Shown here: positions 8,498 through 15,757 of the stretch, piece by piece
Layout: each line of letters begins with the position of its first letter
Numbering within the stretch: the first letter of the stretch is position 1
From: Paraburkholderia silvatlantica
GTDB taxonomy: Bacteria; Pseudomonadota; Gammaproteobacteria; Burkholderiales; Burkholderiaceae
NCBI RefSeq assembly: GCF_003096715.1
Contig: NZ_QEOL01000043.1
Span: forward strand, 1-35,334
Length of the DNA stretch: 35,334 nt
Direction of reading: 5' to 3'
Translations under genes and position numbers: made by a program
Notes under the pieces: generated by a model
Seen by the model: only the letters and a program-made list of their open reading frames with translations
The model's database searches: none
What the model was told of the DNA's origin: nothing

Positions 8498-8872
8498 TCA
8501 ATGCAGCGTGCGTGGCATGCGCAGCACGAACTCGGGCACGCTCGCCTCGAAGCGCTCGGCATCCTCGGCCACACAGAAGTACTCCCCACGCATGGTGCCC
8601 ACCGGCGTTGCGATCACGGCCCAGCTCGTGTACTCGAACTGCTCGCCCGGCTTCAGAAGCGGCTGATGGCCGACTACCCCGAGCCCCTTCACTTCCTGCA
8701 CGTAATTTTCGCTGTCGGTGATCACCCAGTGGCGCGCGATCAGCTGGGCGCTCACCTGACCGGTATTGCGAATGGTCAGCGTGTACGCGAAGGCATATTG
8801 CCGGCGCTCCGGATCCGATTCTTCGGGCAGGTAGCGCACCTGCGACGTCACGCTGAATTCGTACTGGCTCAT
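8498..8872 (-). CDS. apaG: ApaG (DUF525) protein
   Basis: A 124-aa protein with the ApaG/DUF525 immunoglobulin-like beta-sandwich fold. The conserved core is clear: ARHWVITDSENYVQEVKGLGVVG, then PLLKPGEQFEYTSW and TPVGTMRGEYF. The molecular role is unsettled; in enterobacteria it sits with apaH, which is not present here. ATG 8872 was chosen because the conserved sequence starts at once (SQYEFSVTSQVRY); GGAACAAGG precedes it. It is divergent from rpe across 230 bp. Confidence 0.92.
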   Translation of the reverse strand: MSQYEFSVTSQVRYLPEESDPERRQYAFAYTLTIRNTGQVSAQLIARHWVITDSENYVQEVKGLGVVGHQPLLKPGEQFEYTSWAVIATPVGTMRGEYFCVAEDAERFEASVPEFVLRMPRTLH

Positions 8873-9064
8873 CCTTGTTCCAATCGCCCGTGCGCGGCTG
8901 CTGAGTCCGTTGACCGAGACGCCCGCGCAGCAAGGCGCTCGCGAGCGCGCCGCGAGGCGCGGCACATGGTTTGGCATTCTGCTTCATGCAGCGGGCGCTC
9001 GCAACCCGACGCCGCCCGTGGCGCCAGCCACGGCAGTGGCAAGGATCGGCTCTCCCACTGACGG

Positions 9065-9070
9065 TAAAAT
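9065..9070 (+). promoter_or_regulatory. -10-like element of rpe
   Basis: TAAAAT about 33 nt before the rpe start. The -35 region is not convincing. It is the only AT-rich spot in the apaG-rpe intergenic region and the best promoter candidate for rpe-gph. Confidence 0.4.
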
Positions 9071-9102
9071 ACGGTTTTTCCGACAGTTTCCCGATTGCCG
9101 CC

Positions 9103-9801
9103 ATGACGCAATTCCGCATCGCCCCCAGCATCCTCTCTGCCGACTTCGCGCGTCTTGGCGAAGAAGTCCGCAACGTCGTCGCTGCCGGCGCCGACTGGAT
9201 CCACTTCGACGTGATGGACAACCATTACGTGCCGAACCTCACCATCGGCCCGCTGGTGTGCGAGGCGATCCGCCCGCACGTGAGCGTGCCCATCGACGTG
9301 CATCTGATGGTCCGCCCGGTCGACCGCATCGTGCCCGACTTCGCCAAGGCCGGCGCGAACCTCATCAGCTTTCACCCGGAAGGCTCGGATCACATCGACC
9401 GCACGCTCTCGCTGATCCGTGACCACGGCTGCAAGGCGGGCCTCGTGTTCAACCCGGCTACGCCGCTGAACTACCTCGACCACGTGATGGACAAGCTCGA
9501 TCTCGTGCTCGTCATGTCGGTGAATCCGGGATTCGGCGGCCAGTCGTTCATTCCCGAGGCGCTCAACAAGCTGCGCGAGGCGCGCGCGAAGATCGACGCC
9601 TACACGGCCCGCACGGGCCGCGAAATCCACCTCGAAGTGGACGGCGGCGTGAAGGTCGACAATATCGCCGAAATCGCGGCGGCTGGTGCGGACACTTTCG
9701 TGGCGGGCTCGGCGATCTTCGGCAAGCCGGACTACAAGACCGTGATCGACGAGATGCGCGCGCAGCTCGCAAGCGTCACCCACACTGCGAACGCAAAATG
9801 A
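9103..9801 (+). CDS. rpe: Ribulose-phosphate 3-epimerase
   Basis: A 232-aa TIM-barrel enzyme interconverting ribulose 5-phosphate and xylulose 5-phosphate in the pentose-phosphate and Calvin cycles. Metal and catalytic residues are in place: H34 and D36 in WIHFDVMDN, H67 in DVHLMV and D180 in LEVDGGV. Further motifs are VNPGFGGQSF and VAGSAIFG for phosphate binding. The ATG at 9103 starts directly at the conserved TQFRIAPSILSADF. No strong ribosome site is seen. Its stop overlaps the gph start by ATGA (9798-9801), so gph is translationally coupled. Confidence 0.96.
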   Translation: MTQFRIAPSILSADFARLGEEVRNVVAAGADWIHFDVMDNHYVPNLTIGPLVCEAIRPHVSVPIDVHLMVRPVDRIVPDFAKAGANLISFHPEGSDHIDRTLSLIRDHGCKAGLVFNPATPLNYLDHVMDKLDLVLVMSVNPGFGGQSFIPEALNKLREARAKIDAYTARTGREIHLEVDGGVKVDNIAEIAAAGADTFVAGSAIFGKPDYKTVIDEMRAQLASVTHTANAK

Positions 9802-10529
9802 GCGCTCCTATCAAGTCCACTGCGAAGTCCACCGCGAAGTTCACCGCGCCGCGCATCGAAGCGGCGCTGATCGACCTCGACGGCACCATGGTCGACACTG
9901 CCGACGACTTCGCCGCCGGCGTGAACGGCATGCTCGCGCAACTCGACGCCGAGGAAACCACGCGCGAGGAGGTGATGGGCTACGTGGGCAAGGGCTCGGA
10001 GCACCTGATCCGCAGCGTACTCGCGCCGCGCTTTCCCGCGGAGAACGTCGAGGCGCGCTTCGACGAAGCGCTCGCGCTCTACCAGGATGAGTACGCGAAG
10101 ATCAACGGCCGGCACACGCATCTATACCCGGACGTCGAGGCGGGTCTCGCTGCGCTGCGCGACCAGGGCATCAAGCTCGCGTGCGTGACCAACAAGCCGC
10201 ACCGCTTCGCCGTCGAGCTTCTGCAGCAATACGGCCTCGCGCAGTATTTCGAAGTGGTGCTCGGCGGCGACAGCCTGGCGAAGAAGAAACCCGACCCGCT
10301 GCCGATGCTCACGGCCTGCGAGCGCCTGGGCGTGAAGCCCGCGGCGGCCGTGGCGATCGGCGATTCGGAGAACGACGCGATTGCGGGCCGGGCGGCCGGC
10401 ATGGCCACGCTCACGGTGCCCTACGGCTACAACCACGGCCAACCTGTACAAAAAATTGAATCGGATGGTATAGTTGCCTCGCTGCTCGAAGCCGCCAAGG
10501 CGGTCGCAGCGCACAATGACCTGACTTAA
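9798..10529 (+). CDS. gph: Phosphoglycolate phosphatase
   Basis: A 243-aa HAD-superfamily phosphatase that removes 2-phosphoglycolate. Motif I is DLDGT with D26/D28, motif II contains T131 in VTNKPHRF, motif III is AKKKPDP, and motif IV is GDSENDAIAGRAAG with D189/D193. The first 18 residues are a small repeat (KSTAKSTAKFTA) not needed for the fold. It overlaps rpe by four bases. An AT-rich patch near the 3' end (10445-10474) looks like a promoter for the downstream trp leader. The rpe-gph-trpE order is common in Burkholderia. Confidence 0.94.
   Translation: MSAPIKSTAKSTAKFTAPRIEAALIDLDGTMVDTADDFAAGVNGMLAQLDAEETTREEVMGYVGKGSEHLIRSVLAPRFPAENVEARFDEALALYQDEYAKINGRHTHLYPDVEAGLAALRDQGIKLACVTNKPHRFAVELLQQYGLAQYFEVVLGGDSLAKKKPDPLPMLTACERLGVKPAAAVAIGDSENDAIAGRAAGMATLTVPYGYNHGQPVQKIESDGIVASLLEAAKAVAAHNDLT
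10445..10474 (+). promoter_or_regulatory. Predicted trp leader promoter inside gph
   Basis: TGTACA (10445-10450), an 18-nt spacer and TATAGT (10469-10474), within an unusually AT-rich patch of the otherwise GC-rich gph 3' end. A start near 10481 would give a leader of about 75 nt before the trp leader peptide. Sequence match only. Confidence 0.45.
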
Positions 10530-10556
10530 GTTCTCAACTGAACGTCAACTATCCTC

Positions 10557-10631
10557 ATGTTTCTGAATAAAAAACGGAGTCTGAGCACGATCGACCGGGG
10601 AGCCTGGCCCTGGCGTCGCTGGTCGCGCTAA
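10557..10631 (+). CDS. trpL: trp operon leader peptide (24 aa, three Trp codons)
   Basis: The ORF starts at ATG 10557 and ends at TAA 10629-10631. It encodes MFLNKKRSLSTIDRG followed by AWPWRRWSR. Trp codons are at positions 17, 19 and 22, an enrichment far above chance, directly before an antiterminator/terminator pair and upstream of trpE. In known attenuators, ribosome stalling at such codons when charged tRNA-Trp is scarce selects the antiterminator. The ribosome-binding site is weak. It is short enough to be missed by gene finders. The function is inferred from layout and codon content. Confidence 0.85.
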   Translation: MFLNKKRSLSTIDRGAWPWRRWSR

Positions 10632-10675
10632 CCTCACCCGAGGTTCGCTGAAGCCTGTCTTCAGCACCGTTTTTT
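10627..10675 (+). promoter_or_regulatory. trp attenuator: antiterminator and terminator hairpins
   Basis: Antiterminator: AACCTC (10630-10635, overlapping the leader stop codon) pairs with GAGGTT (10640-10645), extended by GC/GC across one mismatch (10627-10648). Terminator: GCTGAAG (10647-10653) pairs with CTTCAGC (10659-10665), extended by GGT/ACC with a 2-nt bulge, then G and six T (10670-10675). The two share 10642-10648, so they exclude each other. A ribosome at the stop codon would mask the antiterminator 5' arm and favour termination; one stalled at Trp17 or Trp19 would leave it free. Confidence 0.82.
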
Positions 10676-11005
10676 ACTTCGCTGCGCACTCGCGCGTGTC
10701 TCGACTCTAAACTGTTGCGGTAACCCGTCGGCTGGTCCGGCCGTTGGCTTTCGTTGTCCTTGCGTGTCGTTTCGCCGTTCGCGGCGAGGTGCGCAAGGCG
10801 CGAGCGGCTACGCCTCACCCTCCGTCGATGTACTGCACGCCGGCCCGGCAAGCGCTGCATCGCGAGCGCGAACACGGACCGCACGAGCGAGCGCCAGCGG
10901 CCATCAAGCACTCAAAAACTAACGCCTCGCGCTCACCGCGCGCCCCGTTTTGAGCCGCACCGGGCCCGCACCCGCCGCGACTGGCAGCACGAACAGGATC
11001 GGAAC
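10676..11005 (+). other. Long untranslated stretch between attenuator and trpE
   Basis: 330 bp with no convincing gene. It contains a perfect 6-bp hairpin with a TTCG tetraloop (TCGCCG 10772-10777 with CGGCGA 10782-10787) and AGGA at 10995-10998, the trpE ribosome site. An in-frame extension of trpE into this stretch is arginine-rich and unlike TrpE N-termini. I see no second clear promoter. It must be transcribed if the attenuator controls trpE. Confidence 0.55.
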
Positions 11006-12499
11006 ATGACCGAACTCGAATTTCAGTCCCTCGCCAACGAGGGCTACAACCGCATCCCGCTGATCGCCGAAGCACTGGCCGATCTCGAAACGCCGCTCTC
11101 GCTGTATCTGAAGCTCGCGCAGCCCGAGCGCGGCGGCGCCAATTCTTTCCTGCTGGAGTCCGTGGTGGGCGGCGAGCGCTTCGGGCGCTACTCGTTCATC
11201 GGCCTGCCGGCGCGCTCGCTGATCCGCACGCGCAACGGCGTTTCGGAGGTCGTGCGCGACGGCCAGGTCGTCGAGACGCACGACAGCGATCCGCTCGATT
11301 TCATCGCGAAATACCAGGCACGCTTCAAGGTCGCGCAGCGTCCGGGCTTGCCGCGCTTCTGCGGCGGGCTCGCGGGCTACTTCGGCTACGACGCGGTGCG
11401 TTACATCGAGAAAAAGCTCGCCGATACCTGCCCGGCCGACGACCTCGGCCTGCCCGACATCCAGTTGCTGCTGACCGAAGAAGTCGCGGTCATCGACAAT
11501 CTCGCGGGCAAGCTGTATCTCATCGTCTACGCCGATCCGCAAACGCCCGAGGCCTACACCAGGGCGAAGCACCGTCTGCGCGAGCTCAAGCAGCGCCTGC
11601 GCACCACGGTGCAGCCGCCGGTGACTTCGGCGAGCGTGCGCACCGAAACGTTCCGCGAATTCAAAAAGGACGATTACCTCGCCGCCGTGCGCAAGGCGAA
11701 GGAATACATCGCCGCTGGCGAGTTGATGCAGGTGCAGGTCGGCCAGCGCCTCACCAAGCCGTATCGCGACAATCCGCTGTCGCTCTACCGTGCGCTGCGC
11801 TCGCTCAATCCGTCGCCGTACATGTACTACTACAACTTCGGCGAATTCCACGTGGTGGGCGCGTCGCCGGAAATTCTCGTGCGCCAGGAAAAGCGCGGCG
11901 AGGACCGCATCGTGACGATCCGTCCGCTCGCCGGCACGCGAGCGCGCGGCAACACGCCCGAGCGCGACGCCGAGCTCGCGACCGAACTGCTCAACGACCC
12001 GAAGGAAATCGCCGAGCACGTCATGCTGATCGACCTCGCGCGCAACGACGTGGGCCGCATCGCCGAGATCGGCTCGGTGGCCGTCACCGACAAGATGATC
12101 ATCGAGAAGTACTCGCACGTGCAGCACATCGTGAGTTCGGTGGAGGGCAAGCTCAAGCCCGGCATGAACAATTTCGACGTCCTGCGCGCCACGTTCCCGG
12201 CCGGCACGCTCTCGGGCGCGCCGAAGGTTCGCGCCATGGAACTGATCGACGAACTGGAGCCGGTGAAGCGCGGGCTTTACGGCGGCGCAGTCGGCTATCT
12301 TTCGTTCAACGGCGAGATGGACCTGGCCATCGCAATCCGCACCGGCCTCATCCACAACGGCAATCTGTATGTGCAGGCCGCCGCGGGCGTGGTGGCGGAT
12401 TCGGTGCCCGAGTCCGAATGGCAGGAAACCGAGAACAAGGCGCGCGCGGTGCTGCGCGCCGCCGAGCAGGTCCAGGACGGCCTCGACAGCGACTTCTGA
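11006..12499 (+). CDS. trpE: Anthranilate synthase component I
   Basis: A 497-aa chorismate-using subunit that makes anthranilate with ammonia from TrpG, the first committed step of tryptophan synthesis. The tryptophan feedback site LLES is at 49-52. Further TrpE signatures are NPSPYMYYYNFGEF, the catalytic IRPLAGTRARG, DLARNDVGRI and FPAGTLSGAPKVRAMELIDELE. Start ATG 11006 is preceded by AGGA at 7 nt spacing and gives the usual N-terminus. It is first of four trp genes and lies behind an attenuator. trpF and trpBA are not in the window. p-Aminobenzoate synthase is a relative, but the downstream trpG-D-C genes and LLES settle the identity. Confidence 0.97.
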   Translation: MTELEFQSLANEGYNRIPLIAEALADLETPLSLYLKLAQPERGGANSFLLESVVGGERFGRYSFIGLPARSLIRTRNGVSEVVRDGQVVETHDSDPLDFIAKYQARFKVAQRPGLPRFCGGLAGYFGYDAVRYIEKKLADTCPADDLGLPDIQLLLTEEVAVIDNLAGKLYLIVYADPQTPEAYTRAKHRLRELKQRLRTTVQPPVTSASVRTETFREFKKDDYLAAVRKAKEYIAAGELMQVQVGQRLTKPYRDNPLSLYRALRSLNPSPYMYYYNFGEFHVVGASPEILVRQEKRGEDRIVTIRPLAGTRARGNTPERDAELATELLNDPKEIAEHVMLIDLARNDVGRIAEIGSVAVTDKMIIEKYSHVQHIVSSVEGKLKPGMNNFDVLRATFPAGTLSGAPKVRAMELIDELEPVKRGLYGGAVGYLSFNGEMDLAIAIRTGLIHNGNLYVQAAAGVVADSVPESEWQETENKARAVLRAAEQVQDGLDSDF

Positions 12500-12513
12500 G
12501 CGGAGAAAAGACC

Positions 12514-13089
12514 ATGTTGCTCATGATCGACAACTACGATTCGTTTACCTACAACATCGTCCAGTACTTCGGCGAACTCGGCGAAGACGTTCACACGTAC
12601 CGCAACGACGAAATCACCCTCGACGAAATCGCGCAGCTCAACCCCGCGCGCATCTGCCTCTCGCCCGGTCCGAGCAACCCGCAGCACGCGGGCATCACGC
12701 TCGCCGTGCTGCGCGAATTCGCCGGCAAGACGCCGATTCTCGGCGTGTGCCTCGGCCATCAGGCGATTGGCGAAGCGTTCGGCGGGCGCGTCGTGCGTGC
12801 GAAGACCATCATGCACGGCAAGGTGAGCCAGATCGAAACCGACTGCAAGGGCGTGTTCGCCGACCTGCCGAGGCACTTCAACGTCACGCGTTATCACTCG
12901 CTCGCGATCGAGCGCGAGTCGCTGCCCGACTGCCTCGAAGTCTCGGCCTGGACCGACGACGGCGAAATCATGGGCGTGCGTCACCGCGAGCTTGCGGTGG
13001 AAGGCGTGCAGTTCCATCCGGAATCGATCCTTTCGGAGCACGGCCACGCCCTCTTCGAGAATTTCCTGAAGCAAACCAGGCGCGCTTGA
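12514..13089 (+). CDS. trpG: Anthranilate synthase component II (glutamine amidotransferase)
   Basis: A 191-aa class I amidotransferase that releases ammonia from glutamine for TrpE. The catalytic triad is C79 in GVCLGHQAIG, with H168 and E170 in VQFHPESIL. The N-terminus MLLMIDNYDSFTYN and SPGPSNP (50-56) are typical. ATG 12514 follows GGAGAAAAG, 14 nt after the trpE stop. In many bacteria this subunit also serves p-aminobenzoate synthase (PabB); nothing here decides that. Confidence 0.96.
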   Translation: MLLMIDNYDSFTYNIVQYFGELGEDVHTYRNDEITLDEIAQLNPARICLSPGPSNPQHAGITLAVLREFAGKTPILGVCLGHQAIGEAFGGRVVRAKTIMHGKVSQIETDCKGVFADLPRHFNVTRYHSLAIERESLPDCLEVSAWTDDGEIMGVRHRELAVEGVQFHPESILSEHGHALFENFLKQTRRA

Positions 13090-13105
13090 CCCGGAGGCGA
13101 CCATC

Positions 13106-14134
13106 ATGATTACCCCGCAGGAAGCGCTCCAGCGCACGATCGAGCACCGCGAGATTTTTCACGACGAGATGCTCCACCTCATGCGCCTCATCATGCGCGG
13201 CGAGCTTTCGCCCGTGCTGTCGGCCGCCATCATCACCGGCCTGCGCGTGAAGAAGGAAACCATCGGCGAGATCACCGCCGCCGCGACGGTGATGCGCGAG
13301 TTCGCGAATCACGTCGAGGTGAAAGACAACTCGAACTTCATCGACATCGTCGGCACCGGCGGCGACGGCTCGCACACCTTCAATATCTCCACGGCTTCGA
13401 TGTTCGTGGCCGCGGCAGCCGGCGCGAAGGTCGCCAAGCACGGCAACCGGGGCGTCTCCAGCAAGTCGGGCAGCGCGGACGTGCTCGAGGCGCTCGGCGT
13501 GAACATCGATCTGCAGCCGGACCAGGTGGCCGCCTCGATCGCCGAAACGGGCATGGGCTTCATGTTCGCGCCCAATCATCATCCCGCGATGAAGAACATC
13601 GCCGCCGTGCGCCGCGAACTGGGCGTACGCACGATCTTCAACATCCTGGGGCCGCTCACGAATCCGGCCGGCGCGCCCAATCAGCTGATGGGCGTGTTTC
13701 ATCCGGACCTCGTCGGCATTCAGGTTCGCGTGATGGAGCGGCTTGGCGCAAAACACGTGTGCGTCGTGTACGGCAAGGACGGCATGGACGAAGTCTCGCT
13801 CGGTGCGGCCACGCTCGTCGGCGAACTGAAGGACGGCCAGATTCGCGAGTACGAGATCCATCCCGAAGACTTTGGCATGCAGATGGTCTCGAACCGCTCG
13901 CTCAAGGTCGAAAACGCCGACGAGTCGAAAGCGATGCTGCTCGGCGCGCTCTCGAACGAGGCCGGAACCGCGCGCGAGATCGTCGCGCTGAATGCGGGCA
14001 CGGCGCTCTACTCGGCGAACGTGGCGAACTCGATCGAAGAAGGCATCCGGCTTGCGCGCGAAACCCTCGCCAGCGGCCGCGCACGCGCCAAAGTCGACGA
14101 ACTGGTACGCTTCACGCAACAGTTCAAACGCTGA
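13106..14134 (+). CDS. trpD: Anthranilate phosphoribosyltransferase
   Basis: A 342-aa enzyme joining anthranilate to phosphoribosyl pyrophosphate. The PRPP/anthranilate-binding motifs are GTGGDGSHTFNIST (from residue 83), KHGNRGVSSKSGSADVLEALG and NHHPAMKN, followed by RTIFNILGPLTNP. GGAGG sits upstream of ATG 13106, 16 nt after the trpG stop. It is a separate protein, not fused to TrpG as in E. coli. Confidence 0.96.
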   Translation: MITPQEALQRTIEHREIFHDEMLHLMRLIMRGELSPVLSAAIITGLRVKKETIGEITAAATVMREFANHVEVKDNSNFIDIVGTGGDGSHTFNISTASMFVAAAAGAKVAKHGNRGVSSKSGSADVLEALGVNIDLQPDQVAASIAETGMGFMFAPNHHPAMKNIAAVRRELGVRTIFNILGPLTNPAGAPNQLMGVFHPDLVGIQVRVMERLGAKHVCVVYGKDGMDEVSLGAATLVGELKDGQIREYEIHPEDFGMQMVSNRSLKVENADESKAMLLGALSNEAGTAREIVALNAGTALYSANVANSIEEGIRLARETLASGRARAKVDELVRFTQQFKR

Positions 14135-14163
14135 TCCCGCACCGTTTTTTGCCTCCGAACATC

Positions 14164-14949
14164 ATGAGTGACATCCTCGAAAAGATCATTGCGGTCAAGC
14201 GCGAAGAAGTGCGCGCCGCCGAGCAGAGCGCCCCGCTCGAAGAACTGCGCCTGCAGGCCAGCACGCGTGACCTGCGCGATTTCGTCGGCGCCTTGCGCGC
14301 GAAGCACGACAACGGTCAGGCCGCCGTGATCGCCGAAGTGAAGAAGGCAAGTCCGTCGAAGGGCGTGCTGCGCGAAGACTTCCAGCCCGCCGAAATCGCG
14401 CGCTCGTACGCCGAGGGCGGCGCGGCCTGCCTCTCCGTGCTGACCGACGTGCAGTTCTTCCAGGGCAGCGCCGCGTACCTCGAAGCCGCGCGCGCCGCGT
14501 GCAGCCTGCCGGTGCTGCGCAAGGACTTCATCGTCGACCCGTACCAGGTCGTCGAAGCCCGCGCGATGGGCGCCGACGCGATCCTGCTGATCGCCGCCGC
14601 GCTCCAGCCCGGCGCAATGCGCGACCTCGAGGCGCTGGCGCATTCGCTCGGTCTCGCGGTGCTCGTCGAAGTGCACGGCCGCGATGAACTCACGCACGCG
14701 CTCACGCTGAAGACGCCGCTCATCGGCATCAACAATCGTAATCTGCGTACGTTCGAAACGACGCTGGACACGACCATCGGCATGCTCGACGACGTGCCTG
14801 AAGACCGCATCGTCGTGACCGAGTCGGGCATCCTCTCGCGTGCGGACGTCGAGAAAATGCGCGCGCTTTCCGTGCACACGTTCCTCGTGGGCGAGGCGTT
14901 CATGCGCGCCGGGCAGCCGGGCGCGGAACTCGCCCGCATGTTCTTCTGA
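14164..14949 (+). CDS. trpC: Indole-3-glycerol phosphate synthase
   Basis: A 261-aa TIM-barrel enzyme converting CdRP to indole-3-glycerol phosphate. Active-site positions are K60 in VIAEVKKASPSKG, K120 in VLRKDFIVDPYQV, E169 in VLVEVHG and N190 in IGINNRNL; K120 and E169 keep the 49-residue spacing of E. coli K114/E163. It is monofunctional, with no TrpF fusion. The start lacks a clear Shine-Dalgarno; the 29-nt gap from trpD contains a T6 run. It ends 12 nt before the CYTH gene. Confidence 0.96.
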   Translation: MSDILEKIIAVKREEVRAAEQSAPLEELRLQASTRDLRDFVGALRAKHDNGQAAVIAEVKKASPSKGVLREDFQPAEIARSYAEGGAACLSVLTDVQFFQGSAAYLEAARAACSLPVLRKDFIVDPYQVVEARAMGADAILLIAAALQPGAMRDLEALAHSLGLAVLVEVHGRDELTHALTLKTPLIGINNRNLRTFETTLDTTIGMLDDVPEDRIVVTESGILSRADVEKMRALSVHTFLVGEAFMRAGQPGAELARMFF

Positions 14950-14961
14950 TCGCGCGCAGCC

Positions 14962-15588
14962 ATGGGTATCGAACGCGAAATCAAGCTCGCGCTGCCGCGC
15001 GACCAGGTGGACGCGGCCCTGCGTCTCTTCGAGACGCGCGCCGGCAAGCCGGGTCGCGCCATCAGGCTCGAAAACATCTACTTCGACACGCCGGCGCTTG
15101 CGCTCGCGCGCGCCAGGAGCGCGCTGCGCCTGCGCCGTGCGCCCGAGGGGTGGCTGCAGACGTTCAAGACGGTGGGCATGGCGCAAAACGGGCTGCACGC
15201 GCGCCACGAGTGGGAAATGCCAGTGGCGGGCGAAGCGCTCGAAATCGACAGGCTGCTGCACGAGTGCGATGAAGCCGGCGTTTCGACGGCGCTCTCGGAC
15301 GCCGCCGCGGACCTGATCCCGCTCTTTCGCACCGACTTCACGCGCACGCTGTGGACGCTCGAAGTCGACGGCGCGCGAGTCGAAGCGGCCATCGATCAGG
15401 GCGAAGTCACCGCCGAAGTGAACGGCGAGACGCGGCGCACGCCTATCTGCGAAATCGAACTCGAACTGAAGTCGGGCGACGAAGCGGCCTTGCACTCGCT
15501 CGCGGCGGAACTCGCGCAGGCGCTGCCAGGCCTCGCACCGGACGACGTCAGCAAGGCCCAGCGCGGATACAGGCTGCGCGAAGGCTGA
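14962..15588 (+). CDS. CYTH-domain phosphohydrolase-like protein
   Basis: A 208-aa single CYTH domain. The ExExK signature is E4-R-E6-I-K8 at the N-terminus, followed by basic and acidic strand residues lining the tunnel (ENIYFDTP, LRLRRAPEGWLQTFKT, ARHEWEMPV, EIELELKSGDEAAL). CYTH proteins bind triphosphates and are usually inorganic or thiamine triphosphatases, or rarely class IV adenylate cyclases. It resembles the N-terminal half of YgiF-type triphosphatase without the CHAD domain. It begins 12 nt after trpC, so it is probably co-transcribed with trp. The substrate cannot be told from sequence. Confidence 0.88.
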   Translation: MGIEREIKLALPRDQVDAALRLFETRAGKPGRAIRLENIYFDTPALALARARSALRLRRAPEGWLQTFKTVGMAQNGLHARHEWEMPVAGEALEIDRLLHECDEAGVSTALSDAAADLIPLFRTDFTRTLWTLEVDGARVEAAIDQGEVTAEVNGETRRTPICEIELELKSGDEAALHSLAAELAQALPGLAPDDVSKAQRGYRLREG

Positions 15589-15757
15589 GAACGACGCGGC
15601 GCGGCTTCGGAGTGCCCGCGCCAATGCGCCCATCACCCGGGAAGAGCGCAAAAATGGCGCTGTTAGTTGCAACATGGGCACCGATGGCGTAAAAGGCCGC
15701 TCTACGGCGCTCGCGCCGGATTGAATCGGCGCGCAATTGCTGCGACACTTGCCGCCC

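Noticed and set aside
10744..10953. 69-codon frame between the trp attenuator and trpE
   Set aside because: No ribosome site, Arg-rich composition and no recognisable similarity; better treated as untranslated leader.
14139..14150. GCACCGTTTTTT between trpD and trpC, identical to the end of the trp attenuator (10664-10675)
   Set aside because: No stable stem precedes the T-run here, so it is not supported as a terminator; the shared 12-mer may be chance.
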